64,000 nucleotides of DNA, from NCBI GenBank assembly GCA_019914995.1, contig CM034135.1:2420501-2484500 (forward strand). Reading direction: 5' to 3'. Source of the stretch: Acanthochlamys bracteata. Its lineage: Eukaryota; Streptophyta; Magnoliopsida; Pandanales; Velloziaceae. The first letter of the stretch is position 1; every line of letters starts with the position of its first letter. The position numbers and the translations under genes were made by a program. Below are positions 21,190 to 33,156 of the stretch, in pieces. The notes under the pieces are model-generated. The model made no database searches. It saw only the letters and a program-made list of their open reading frames with translations, and was not told the origin of the DNA.

Positions 21190-21425
21190 TAGAAGCACAT
21201 GCGTTTGCAAGTGCTTTTAAAATAAAAAATATTTTTATTTTTTTGAAAAATAAATTTTATTTTTTTATATAACCAAATAGTAATAATAAATAATAAAAAA
21301 ATTTTACTATGTAAAATTTTTTTATATTTTAAAATAAAATTTTTAAATATTTATAAAATATATATTAAAAAAATAAAATAAAATAAAACTTTTAAAAAAC
21401 GCTTTTTCAAACGCCACCAACCTCT
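21190..21425. repeat. AT-rich short inverted-repeat element (copy 2)
   Basis: The ends CATGCGTTTGCAAGTGCTTT and AAAACGCTTTTTCAAACGCC are imperfect inverted copies. The core AAATATTTATAAAATATATA is shared with other copies. Confidence 0.6.
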
Positions 21426-21477
21426 TGAAAGCCTCAAAGGCTATTACATTACATGAGCTCATGCACATGAACAATTA

Positions 21478-21705
21478 AGAAAGTATTTAAAAATACTTAT
21501 AAAAAATATTTTTTTAAAATAAAAATATTTTTATTTTATTTCAAATAAGTTTTAGTTTTTTATATCAAAAAATTTAATAAAATAATAATAAAATTTTATG
21601 ATGTAAATTTTTTGATAATTTTAAATAATTTTTATAAAATATTATAAAAAAATTATAAAAATATGAATTAAAAAGTTGCTAAGTAATTTTTAGAAAGCGA
21701 TTTCC
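21478..21705. repeat. AT-rich short inverted-repeat element (copy 3)
   Basis: It lies about 55 bases from copy 2 and has the same layout: an A/T-run arm, a central AATAATAATAAAATTTTATGA, then a second arm with TTTATAAAATATTATAAAAA. It is more diverged than copy 2. Confidence 0.45.
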
Positions 21706-22854
21706 AAGCCCGCCGTAAATAACTTCTACGAGATCTGACCGAAGTTCTCTTCACGAACGCCCTAATTTTCGGTCCAAGTACCTATCCATGCAGTCATAGA
21801 AGAAAATTATAATGTTTGATATATGAGTTGAATCATGCATAAGCCATGATTATTAACTAGACAAAACTTTAGACCAGCATATTCGCTTAGAACAAGGTAA
21901 TGCCTAGTGCGACTATAAGAGATAACAAACATGCATGAAAATCACACACGTAAACTTCTAATTTTGGATGGAACAACTAGGTTACTGATAAATAAAGATG
22001 CATAAAGCTATTTCCTCGAAACAAATTACTTATTAGAAATTGACGCAGTATATTCATTACCAAATTGAATTAAATAATATTTCTTCTACTTTATATATTC
22101 TACGCGTATGTTTGGAATTGCAGAAAAACTAATTTTTTTTGAAAATACATTTCTTCAAAATATTTAAAATTTTTTTTTAACAATTATGACATATTATTTT
22201 GTTAAAAAAATTATGAAAGCATTTTTTGGACTTGAAAGTCGAAAGTCTTTCTAAAGTCATACCAAATATGACTATACTGTACATCACACTCAATTCCATT
22301 AGATAAACTAATAATGTATTTTTAATATAAAATGATTTATAGTTCTAATATAAATTCAATAAATCACCGTCAATCAATAATTCTTTTATACATGTGTAAT
22401 ATATATTTACCACCTATTCAGAAAATAAAGTAGATATAAATAGAAAAATAAGAATTCCCTATTTTTGAACCAGTAAATAAAGTAAGAATTTGAACTAAGC
22501 AAACTATTGTAAATATTTTTTTAAAGTCCTTTCTACCGACATAAATTTTAGCTAGCAAGTTTGAGAGTAAGACTGATTTAGTTAAAAAAGATGTGACTAA
22601 ACTGTCACGGTCAAAGAATAGTCTAAAGAAAAAGAATAGGTCTGTAAGAACTGATTTTTTTATAAAAAGCTTTTAAAAAAAGAGTTTAAATATTACAATT
22701 ATCTTCTTTTAAATTTTATTTACATAATTATGTGTATAATATTTTTGGACTTGAAAAGCTAATATAAACCGTGCCAAACATAACAAGGAAACTATCGAGC
22801 ATCCCACCAGCGCCCGCTATCAAGTAGAAAAGAGCCCATTGTTCAAACGGAGGG

Positions 22855-23040
22855 TAAATAAACTTTTTTAAATAAAAATATTTTTTTCTTTTTTAAAAAA
22901 TAAAATTTATTTTTTTATTTTCAAAATATACTATATAAAATTTTTCTATATTTTAAATTTTTAAATAAATTTTTTTATATTTATAAATATATATTAAAAA
23001 ATATAAAATTAAAATTAAAAACTATTTTTTACGAACGCAA
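22855..23040. repeat. AT-rich short inverted-repeat element (copy 4)
   Basis: It contains TATAAAATTTTTCTATATTT and TATTTATAAATATATATTAA, as in copy 2, and ends near ACGAACGC. It sits about 330 bases upstream of the SG1 start and may have altered that promoter. Confidence 0.55.
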
Positions 23041-23368
23041 TGCGGGCTCCCGGAAGAAGGCACAAAACCATAAACTTCACGTTTAGACTTGTTAGGGCCA
23101 TTCTCTGAAGAAAGAACAGCCCTCCAAAAATAAGCGTATGCTGCTTTAAGTGGCGGGCACACGGTATTCTTTAGTAAAAGGCGAAAGAATAGTTCGCTCT
23201 GTGCCCACCACGCAGCTGCGTGCCTTCCAATCTCTTGCACCCCTACGTTCTTATACTCTCTCAATCCTTCAACACTCACTCTCATTTCAGATATGGGACT
23301 AATTTCAAAATCTTCATCTTCACCAAAAACTTTTTTTAACTTGGTTCAAGCTTTCTCCAACGACAGCA

Positions 23369-24307
23369 ATGGAATTGGTGTTAGGAGTTTACAAACTACC
23401 AACCATTTCGCTCCGTTTTCCTTCCGTTAAACCACGAACACTCTCCGTTACCCGTGCTTCCTCTTCTTCTTCTTCTCGCCTTGAATCCCCTTCTCTTCTC
23501 AAACCTATCTCTCTCGCCGTCATTACTATCGCCGTTACAGCATATCTGCACCGCCGCCCTGTTCTTGCTTCAACACCGGCACCAACCACAAATATCCAGT
23601 CCGAACTTCAGTGCGAGTCTGAAACCGAAAGCTCACTTAATTCTATCTTGGCTTCTAACCCTGATGACATCGCCGCTCTCCGTTCGTTGATGGAGCTGAA
23701 GGTGAAATCGCGTGATCTCGCCGGAGCAATTTCAATTGTTGATCGATTGATTGAGATTGATCCAGGTGAACGCGATCTACCGCTGTTGAAATCACACCTT
23801 CAGAGGTACTCTGGTGATATTGAATCCGCCCGTAAAGGTTTCGAATCGTTAATTGAAGCTGATCCACTTGTTGTCGAGGCGTACCATGGACTTGTACTCA
23901 TTGCTTCTCGCTCAGATACTTCAAGTGATGATCTCCAAGCAATGATTGATCGGGTTCAGCAAGCAATTGGAATATGTGAGAGTAAGAATCGGAGAGAAGA
24001 ATTGCTGGATTTCAAGTTGTTGTTGGCGCAGATAAAGGTTATTCAGGGTAAGCATGATGAGGCATTGCGAATGTATCAGGAGCTGGTGACAGATGAGCCA
24101 AGTGATTTCAGGCCGTACCTTTGCCAGGGGATTATATATACTTTGTTGAGGAAGAAGGAGGAGGCAGAGAAGCAGTTTGATAAGTATCAGAGGCTGGTGC
24201 CTAAGGGGCATCCCTATGCAAGGTACTTTGAGGAGAACATGGCTGCAATGAGCACATTCTCTCAGGCTGCTGCAAGCAAGAGAGAAACTGCGGCTACAAA
24301 GAATTGA
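23369..24307 (+). CDS. SG1: SLOW GREEN 1-like chloroplast TPR protein
   Basis: A 312-residue single-exon protein. SLOW GREEN 1 in Arabidopsis is a chloroplast tetratricopeptide-repeat protein needed for early chloroplast development and greening. Residues 1-45 are Ser/Arg-rich, as in a chloroplast transit peptide (VTRASSSSSSRLES), followed by a hydrophobic stretch ISLAVITIAVTAYLHRR around 47-63. TPR-like helical pairs follow from about residue 90: NPDDIAALRSLMELKVKSRD, IDPGERDLPLLKSHLQRYSG, ADPLVVEAYHGLV, and a final pair ending EKQFDKYQRLVPKGHPY, the characteristic SG1 C-terminal block. Length matches the family. The start at 23369 is the first ATG with a transit-peptide-like N-terminus. TPR repeats mediate protein contacts and no enzyme motif is present. 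Confidence 0.88.
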   Translation: MELVLGVYKLPTISLRFPSVKPRTLSVTRASSSSSSRLESPSLLKPISLAVITIAVTAYLHRRPVLASTPAPTTNIQSELQCESETESSLNSILASNPDDIAALRSLMELKVKSRDLAGAISIVDRLIEIDPGERDLPLLKSHLQRYSGDIESARKGFESLIEADPLVVEAYHGLVLIASRSDTSSDDLQAMIDRVQQAIGICESKNRREELLDFKLLLAQIKVIQGKHDEALRMYQELVTDEPSDFRPYLCQGIIYTLLRKKEEAEKQFDKYQRLVPKGHPYARYFEENMAAMSTFSQAAASKRETAATKN

Positions 24308-26578
24308 GGTGGGTATAAATTATTAAGGTTCAGTGTTTTGAGGTTCTAAGCAAGAATTAAGTTTGGATGTGTTCTATTCATAGTTATCATGTCAAAGATC
24401 TTGCTTGTCTCATGATTTGTGCATTTTTACTGCATGCTATCTAGTTTGCTAGGCAAGCTTGAATCTTTTGTTACTTCTATGAATTTCCTTCTTTATAATT
24501 CTAATCTAAAATCTAGAGTTGCAGCAAAAAAAATGGTATGCTGAATAGATGCATTGCCATAAGCATAATAAGATTATTGACATGAATGTTCCTAATATCA
24601 ACTTAGATTTACCTAGTAACTGCTTTTATTCAATTTTATCGTCTATAGTACTATAATCTACATGGCTTGGCTTTGGTATAGGCTCAAAAGTGGAAGATTT
24701 ATTTCAAAAGTAGTACTGGGAAGTGGTTGAGACACAATGCATCAAGTTTGTTTTAGCAGTGTCATGAACTCTTTGATATGGGGTGTCTGACTTTCTAGTC
24801 ATACATGTTACTTAAAAACAGAACACTGTTGGATACTACTATCATCTTGTCAGAAGGCAGAATGAGATGTTTCTATTATGCTAGACCATGTCTGGACAGG
24901 AAATGATTTATGTGATATGTGCTTCTGTCAGTCTTGATTATTTCCTCAACTTTTCCAGTCTTTTGACAAAGGTGAACTGCAGGCTGAATCTGTAGAAATG
25001 CTAAATTAAAATGCGAGATACATTTTGTCTTCTTATTTCTACAATGATGCTTGAAGCTTCATCTAATTTTATTTCTTATAGATAGGTAATTGTAGTAATT
25101 AAATTACATTTACCCTCAGTCCATCAAATGTCAATGATGTTCTACATATTGGGAGTCCTGAGCTGAAAAACAACTTTTCCAAATCTAAATACTGTCACTT
25201 GGAATTAAGGCCTTTTTTCTGTCTTGGGGTTATACTCGTGCATACTTGGTTCTTGATGTTTACCTTGCTCTTTATTCAAGCTCTTAAGATGTTGAACGCC
25301 AGGATGAGCGTGTTTTTTGTATGGAACAGGCTCAAGCTCTTGGGTACAGTTTTGCCAATCATGAGCATGTTCAGTTTTCCTCGAGGCAGTGGCTTGCTTT
25401 TGTCACAAACATTGTGCACATTACTCCAAATGATGCAACAGCAAACCAATGATCTGATTGTTACTTGCTGTCATAGACAGCCTCTTTTTTTTCATATTTA
25501 GGTAATGGTTTCATTAGCCTACAGGATCGGAACAGAAGGAGGGAGGATGTAAAATAGTTGCTTGTGACCTATGTTGCACTTAAAATCACCTGTCTAGTTT
25601 CTACCATGATTGACAGCTAGATATGCAACTGGCCACTTCAAGGTTCACGCCTCGCCTGAGTATGCAAGGGAGAGCCTTTTTTTTTTAAAATTATGACACG
25701 TTCTACGGGCGTGTTTTAATGTCACCTTATTTTAAAATTTTCTTTTCAAATTTTAAAATTGGATCACTTTAAGTATTTTAATTATTTATAATTTTATTAA
25801 ATTCTGCTTTCACTAAATTCATTCTAAATTTATTTTATCGTATTTCAGCTACTATTTTACACTAATTTTATACAAATTTGCTTTGACGTTTTTAAAACAC
25901 GCCCATATCAATATTACTGTTACTGTGAATGCCAATGCTGGCCTAAACTAGCTGGTAGTTTGGGCCGAAGGCCCATTTGACTCTCGGATGAGGAAATCAG
26001 CAGTTTCCTAGGAAGTCGTATTGAGAGAGACGAAGTCACCGGCCGTCTGGTCAACGCTTTTGGAGTTATTGGTCTACGGTTACTTACCATTACAAGCACT
26101 GAGGGCATATTTCAAATACAAAGTATTGCCAACATTAAATTTTGTAAAATTAAAATTCGATTAAAAATAAAATTTGATAAAAATAAAATTTAAAATAATA
26201 TTTGAAATAAATAAATTTAAAATTAAATTTTGATAAAAGTAAATTTTATTGTAGAAATAAAAATAAAATTTAGCGTGATAATTAAAATAAATTGAGTTTA
26301 AAATTTAGAAAAAAAAAAGTAGATTTTTGATGCATTTGGAATAAGTTCTAAACTGAAACTTTTTCTTATCCCATCTTGTTATTGTTATTTTGAAATAATC
26401 TCCCACTACGACCACGGAGAACGTCTTCTCTCCCCAACCAACTTCACCAAACCACGCTACGGGACCAGGTCCAATTAAAAATCTTTCCCGGTTTCTCAGA
26501 TCTGACAAGTAAATACGCGCTTTCAAAATCTTCATATCATACTTAGCAGGCGCGTGTGAAGAGAGAGAGCTTGGAGAG
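24308..26578. other. Spacer, SG1 3' UTR and M50 promoter
   Basis: Probable 3' UTR occupies the first few hundred bases. Frames at 25199-25501 (+) and 25920-26108 (-) show no family resemblance. A short inverted-repeat element lies at 25707-25904. AT-rich sequence at 26120-26310 precedes the promoter of the M50B-like gene. Confidence 0.5.
25707..25904. mobile_element. 198-bp MITE with 13-bp perfect TIRs
   Basis: GGGCGTGTTTTAA at 25707-25719 is matched by TTAAAACACGCCC at 25892-25904. The interior is AT-rich and non-coding. No clear target duplication was found next to the ends. Confidence 0.65.
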
Positions 26579-29160
26579 ATGGGGTCGCCGAATTGGGAGT
26601 TGAAGAATTGCTGCGACAAAGATCAGAAGATCTTCATGGCCACTATCGGCGTCTACATCTTCGTCATACTTCTCGTGAGTGAGATTCTGCTGTTTTTGCT
26701 CTTCTACTGCTTAGGAAATTTTGGTTTTGTTTTAACTCGATTTTTTTGAACTGTACCGTACAGCTTGGAAATATATGTTTCTAATAGTCATGTTGTACAA
26801 ATCATGGTTTCTAAATTTGCCGTACTCTAGAGTAGAACTTATGTTATATGTAGTCAATATTAGTATGTGGTGCTGGTACCGCTTTTGATTTTTTGATTCT
26901 TGGGTGATGATTTGATCCCATTTTGAAATTTAGAAAAAGTAGAAGAGATTCAAAAGTTAGTTAACAATGTCTTTGAGGAGCAGGATTTGTGAATAAGGAT
27001 TTTGAGGGTTTAGTCATGAGGTTTTATCTCTGGAAGTTTGAAGGGAATTGGTAAGCATTTGATAATTTTCTTTTATGATACAGAGGAATTCGGTTAGAGA
27101 GGGTTTCAGGCATCATATATGTGGATTGTTTCTATTAAGTTGTTATGATCTTCCTGTTTGACCCCTGTCTTGGTGACCGTGATGCTTTCTTTACCCTGCA
27201 GTTATGGAGGACGTTCTTATTGATGCCATTCAAGCTCATCACAGTATTTCTTCATGAGACAAGCCACGCACTTGCTTGTAAGCTAACATGTGGTGATGTA
27301 AGCACGTCCTTTATGCAAATTCAGTTTTATAGTTAAGTTTCTCCTGAGTTTCTGTAAACTTGTTTTTCATCTGATGCAAAGCCTAGTTGGGAGTTAATTG
27401 CTCAGGCATTGATGCACTTCTCTACGTGAATGATCAGTTGATTAGGGACATGTAGGAAATTAGTTTGATGAGCTAAGTACTTGAGCCATACAAGATTTGA
27501 GCTACTTAGAAATCTCTAAGGCTAAGTTCTCTTGCATCACTTAAAAGAATTCTGTCTTTTTTTTTTTGTTGCATATTATCATCTAGATATTTCTAAAAGC
27601 TGCCAAAATGTTCACTATGCTACTTTCCATATCATTTATTTTATCCCTTATACCTTCATATAAATAATGGTTCTCATAATTACTTTCTGGTTTTGATTTG
27701 CTAAAAGTATACATGATCCGTCCTGACATGACAGGTCAGTTCGCAAAGGTTATTGGATCAAAAGTTTCCCACCTGCTGTTCTAAAAAATAACTCATTTAT
27801 CGAAACAATAATGTGCATTCTATTTTGTGCATGTAAACTATTGATAAATTTGTCATGTTCTGGACTACAAAATTATTAAAGTGCTTTTTTACAGGGAAAA
27901 CCCTCTAATTATAATGATGCAGGTGGAAGGCATCCAGGTGCACGCCAATGAGGGCGGGGAAACACATACACGTGGTGGAATCTACTGGATAATTTTACCA
28001 GCTGGATGTAATGTGTAATTCCTCTCTACATTTTCAAATAATGACTTTCTAATTTGATATTGATTGTCTTGTTCAGTATGCAAAAAGGTGTGCGACTTTT
28101 TCCTGAGAAATATTGTATGAAACTTCCATCCATTTTGTTTTGTAATGTGGATGTTGCATATCATGTTTCAATTATACTACGATTGTATTAATGGGTATGC
28201 TTGGTTATCTTCCAGATCTCGGTTCATCATTTTGGGGTATGGTTTTCATACTTGCATCCACCAAGCTTTTGACAGCTAAAATCGCTGCTGGCTGCTTTAT
28301 TCTTGCATTGCTTGTAGTATTGTTTGTTGCGAAAAATGTAAGTCCATGATGCACATCCATATATAGATACTTCAGTTTTGTTCTTTGTTCGTCCATACTG
28401 TTGCTGTGTTCGCCTACTGACTACGTGAAATGTGCAGTGGTTGCTTCGTGGTCTTTGCATTGGTAAGAAGATTTCTGGATTAGACTTAGTTTATTTGGAA
28501 TGTCTTAGTGTATCGATGAGGCAGATAACTTCGAGTAAGTTTGCTTGTGTTCAGGCTTCATTATCTTTATTGCCGTTATCTGGCTTTTGCAAGAGTACAC
28601 GAAGGCCCGAATTCTCCGCTACATTATCCTCTTTATTGGTATGATGTAGATGAGTTTGGATGTGTCCGTGTTAGTTTTACATATTATTTTAAAGCTGAAT
28701 ATATTGAACTTTTTCATACAAATGGCAGGTGTAATGAATAGCTTGTTTTCTGTTTATGGTAAGTGACCCGGCTTGTCTAAATGTTAGCAGTTTGCTATTT
28801 ACGATACGTCTTGTAATGCTGATAGTTTTCTTCTATACATTTTATATCTTGTCATTTCATTTGTAATTTTCTCCAAATGCAGATATATACGATGATTTAA
28901 TATCTCGAAGGGTCCACTCAAGTGATGCAGAAAAATTTGCTGAGCTTTGTCCCTGTCCTTGTAATGGTGCTGCATGGGGAGTCATTTGGTAAATTTTCTA
29001 GTGGCAAAGGACTCTACAGTCCTATTTTGCTGTGATTGCATCTCAAGTAGAATCCTTATCTGATACCCGTGAATTTTTGGATGTCTTCTTTTGCAGGGGT
29101 TTAATATCATTTGCATTTCTATGTGCATCCATGTACCTTGGTCTTGTAATCTTATCTTGA
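26579..29160 (+). CDS. Peptidase M50B-like membrane metalloprotease
   Basis: Nine exons splice in phase to 235 residues: 26579-26674, 27202-27297, 27923-28007, 28216-28337, 28438-28462, 28555-28638, 28729-28758, 28883-28988, 29097-29160. The zinc-binding HExxH motif is HETSH at residues 50-54 within a membrane segment, followed by GGETHTRGGIYW and the family block LPAGYLGSSFWG. Several hydrophobic segments follow: ILASTKLLTAKIAAGCFILA, GFIIFIAVIWLL, IILFIGVMNSLF and a C-terminal FAFLCASMYLGLVIL. The family (Pfam M50B-like) is conserved from bacteria to plants and is related to site-2 intramembrane proteases; substrates are generally unknown. A classical second metal-binding motif of the NxxPxxxLDG type is not visible, so activity is uncertain. 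The gene is tail to tail with ELP5. Confidence 0.9.
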
Positions 29161-29792
29161 GGTATAACGTGCCGTTCCATTTCTGCTACTATTCAGTACT
29201 CATGAAAAGACTCTCAAGTGCAATTTGCCATCACTTAGCAAGTTGATTTAGATTATTTCTGTCAGGTACACAATTGAAGATCCATTCTTTCAAAAGTTCA
29301 TTATTCTTCTATAGCAACCTGGGATTGTCGCGCGGCTATCCTCTATACTGACATTCATTGATGATGATCATTATGTATTCACACTGAGACATAAATTCTT
29401 TTACCGCAAATTGAGGCTGTCTTACATAGTTCGTCTTGCTCTAGCACAAAACTTGCAGTAACTTTTGGGTGCTGTGCTTTTTATCTATATTTAACAATTT
29501 AATCATATTGTTACCACAACTACGACAGTCTTGCGTTACGTATTACATCATGGAAGCATATATCAATATTGTCAAGCAATCAGAAACCAATTAAGCTGTC
29601 AGTGCTAATAGGCCATTCAGGTTAATAGTTGCAAGCTCACTGGCTGAAGCAGAAACGATTACGCTTGCGTCTAGAATGCAGCTTTAATGAGTACTTTCTG
29701 CAGCTCAAGGATTTGCCAGTGAGTTGTATAAGTATTTTGAAGTACTTCTGATGCTTCTCAAGCTATTAACTGTTATGGCAAGCGGTTACTCC
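29161..29792. other. Convergent intergenic region between the M50B-like gene and ELP5
   Basis: About 630 bases separate the two stop codons. It presumably holds both 3' UTRs. No open frame or repeat worth naming. Confidence 0.6.
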
Positions 29793-32380
29793 TTAAATGT
29801 CTAAATCATCATCAGGATCCTCATCAGAATCAGGTTGCTCATCATCTGAATCACGAAGATAATGTATTTCGCCCTTTCCAAAACTGACATCAGAATTTAG
29901 TTTAGCTGAAGATAAAGCAGAACCCTGCAAATAGGGGTCAGTTTGGCCTTCGGCAAGGGATCTCCTACCATCATAGATCTTGATGGTTTCACCTGTTCCT
30001 GAAACAAAGCATCATTTTATCTGTAAATAATTCTCACCTATATGAAAAAGGAACTATAGAAGACAAAACATAGAAGGTTTGTTCGCAGCAGCAAACGCAA
30101 GTATTGACATAAAGCATTAAGTTGATCCCAGAATATTAAATTGCAACTGTTGTTATGTCCATACTAAGATATCCAAGTAGGTTAGTTACAATATTTGGAC
30201 AAGATGCCTGAGAGAACAAATTTCAAGTAGCCAATTCCACATACTGATAAGTACTGATGCTTTCCCATTTATGCCAGATGACTTTTCATGTTTCTGACAA
30301 ACAGAACAACGGAAGAAAATACCTTGATGCTCAAATGGGAGAATGACTTTTGCTCTGTCATCCCTCTCCTTTTCTGATAACTGAAGATTGAATTGAACCT
30401 GTTGACGGGATTCTAAGAATAAATGTAAAACTCCATAAATTTGGTTGGAAGGGATTATACAGTAACTAAAATACTATAAACCAACCTTTGGTACTAGGCT
30501 CTGGTTAACCATTGAACTTTCGGAAGATACACTCGAAAACTTAATGTCCGACTGTTCCACATTGAATTCTTCAATCTGAAAATAAGCACACCAAGAAATT
30601 AATCGACTGCTTTAAGAAGAGTGCAAAGAAAAGCACAAAACTACACAAACAGTGGAACTTACATGCAATTTCACCCTTCCATTACGACGTTTGAGTCGGG
30701 AAAGTACCTTTCCTCCATGAGAGTTTTGTTCAAGCCAGTTTTCTGAACCTTTTTGAGTATCAGACGGTTGTATGTTTGGTTCCACGCTAGCAACCATAGA
30801 GCTGATGTACTCGAGTGCTAGCAAAGTCCTGGTTTCATGAAGGTCTGAGTGTATTAACCAAAAGATACAAGAAACCTGATCTGCAGAAAAAAAAAGCAAA
30901 CAAATGCTTGCTATTTAGAGGTCAAGAGTGCAGATAATCCTTAGAACTTTAGCTTTCATAATGCAGCATAAGGCTGCTACACTGAATTGAAATGGAAAAA
31001 TAAATTGAAGGTCAACTTTATTTCTATGTAATTCTCCAATGAAGTAGGTATGGTAGGGTAAGAAAACAGCAACACAACAAATCAGCGGCATTATACCACA
31101 CAACTAAGAATTAAATAGGGATAGGGACAAGCACAAACTTAAACGTTCTGATGGAATCCTAGACAAATTCTACCAATGATAGAATTCCAAGAAAGATTCC
31201 CCTTTTGCACTAAATGAAGATCTAAACAGTTGCTTGAACCACTTAATTCTAAAATTACGAGTTCTTTTAACTTGTAACTCAAAACGATAAAACTAAACAG
31301 TTTTTTTTTTTGTAACTAGGTTTAATCTAAATCTTATAAGATAACTGAAACCCTTAGATTATGCTGGGAGCAACTATACCATGGCTACGAAGGTTGCTGA
31401 GGAGATTGGCGACTGACGGTAGTGAAGCATGGCGTAGGATATCAGTAATCTGAAAAGCATAAAGGCTGCAACTATTAAAACATAGGACAGTAGAAACTAC
31501 ATACTATATTGAAATAGGTTATTTTCAAGCTGCAAGCAACATTTAATCTAAAACTTAAACGTGCCGAGTCAAAGGCAACAGCAAAATGAGCTTTTCCTTC
31601 CCACGCAAAACCTACAATCACATTCAACATGAAAGTGTCAGTGAACCATAATCAACAAACTGAAAGAGAAATGTTGTCCTATCTTTTCCCAAATTGGAAG
31701 CAAAAGTTCACTACCTTTTCCAATATCCAGAATTGAAGTAAGAAGCTTTGAAACATCCTTCACATCCTTAAATACACAATCCAACTTCTCCGAATCTGCC
31801 TTCTCAACACTATTCAATCTCGATATCTTCTCCTTCCAACCAAGCGGATCCGTAAAACAATCCAAAATTCGCACTCTAAGCAATGAAACCCCTATAAACA
31901 ATTGCATCTTTCTAGCCCCAAAAGAGTACCTACTCATAAACTAATCCCATGATAAAAGAGCAAAACAAAAAACCTAAAAATTTCTCTTACGACTTGTCAA
32001 GCTGGGTTGCATTAAATCCCCTTCTCTCCAAGAAATCTCGATAAAAACGGGCATTGCCATTGAACGCCACTATCACTACCCCACTGTTTCACAACAAAAG
32101 CAACGGTCAAAGAATCATTAATTGATCAAAATATCCAAACACTATAATGTAATGTGTAGCTAACACAAAAACAACTAAAAACTAATGGGGGAAAAACTAA
32201 ACGAAAAAGAGACCTTGATTGGGCAGTGTCGGCGGTGATGTTGCTAACAATAGTACAAAGAAAATGGTGAAACAATTGGTTTCCATTAGGGCAAAGAATA
32301 GAATCCTTGATTGCTAGTGCAGGAGCATGCTCGCCGGCTAGGGCTCCGTCTCTAAGAGACCGAGAAATCCAATCCACCAT
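29793..32380 (-). CDS. ELP5: Elongator complex protein 5
   Basis: ELP5 is part of the ELP4-6 subcomplex of Elongator, which helps modify wobble uridines of tRNA and, in plants, affects growth and stress responses. Nine exons give 375 residues: 32214-32380, 31991-32083, 31715-31875, 31565-31611, 31380-31449, 30663-30880, 30486-30575, 30323-30398, 29793-29998. All phases agree. Recognisable blocks are [17 protein letters not shown] at the N-terminus, [12 protein letters not shown], a RecA-like [14 protein letters not shown] strand region, and the highly diagnostic acidic tail [20 protein letters not shown]. Exon 4 ends TCG followed by GCACGT; only this GC donor keeps the frame, so intron 4 is GC-AG. 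The start at 32380 heads [12 protein letters not shown], matching family N-termini. It is divergent from the STP gene, 776 bases apart. Confidence 0.93.
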
Positions 32381-32639
32381 GATCAATCAATCGATCGAAG
32401 AATTTCAATTGATCAAGTATTCAAAAAGCTCTAGAATTTCAATTCAATTGATCAGCAAAATTTCTCGAACCCCTAGAATTTCAATTAATCAAGTATTTCT
32501 AAAGCCCCTAAAAACCCTAGAAAGGAAAAGAAAGATTTGTGTTTCTCTTTGATTTTTAGTTTTGGAGAGTTTTGAACAAGTCAGGATTTATCATTACTGA
32601 TTCCTGCCGCGATCACGAATTCCCGGATTAGATATTTGG

Positions 32640-32875
32640 CAATATTTGGAAGAATTTTTTTTCTCTAATCTTTTAGTTTATATTTTTAATAAAATTTTTA
32701 AATATTTTATAAAATTTTTTAAAAAATTTTAATAATATAAAAAATATTATTTTATAAATTTTTTATTAATTATTTTTATTTTTTTAAATAAAAAATAAAA
32801 TTCGTATTTAAAAATTTTAAAAAATATTCTTTTTTTTTAAAATATTTTTTTAATAAACACTCTCAAATATTTCCA
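32640..32875. repeat. AT-rich short inverted-repeat element (copy 5)
   Basis: It lies in the shared upstream region between ELP5 and the STP gene. The core TTTTTAAATATTTTATAAAA, followed by a second A/T arm, matches the window-wide element family. It may influence both divergent promoters. Confidence 0.5.
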
Positions 32876-33156
32876 AAATTCTTTACAGAGGTAAATTAGT
32901 ATATTGTCATTCAGATCTAGATATTAACGGCGGATAGTTTATCCAGATTTGAGTATCATGACTGCTTCAAAACTCTAGCGGATAAGTTTTTGAAGAAGGG
33001 CATTATTGTCATTTAAATTCGTGTCTTCTATTAATACCCCATTGATGGTACACAAACTCACAGAGAGAAGTGAAACAATTCCACAGCAGTAACAAAATTT
33101 TCTCTTCAGAGAGTTTAGAGTTAGCGATTGAAAGAGGTGCTTGTAGTTTCTGAAGG

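Larger units (their letters stand above)
20346..23340. other. Spacer with AT-rich repeat copies
   Basis: No supported gene. Short frames at 20458-20685 (-) and 20872-21141 (+) match no family I know. Three AT-rich element copies, annotated separately, occupy much of 21.2-23.0 kb. The minus-strand frame at 23022-23285 overlaps the presumed SG1 promoter and is not believed. Confidence 0.5.
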
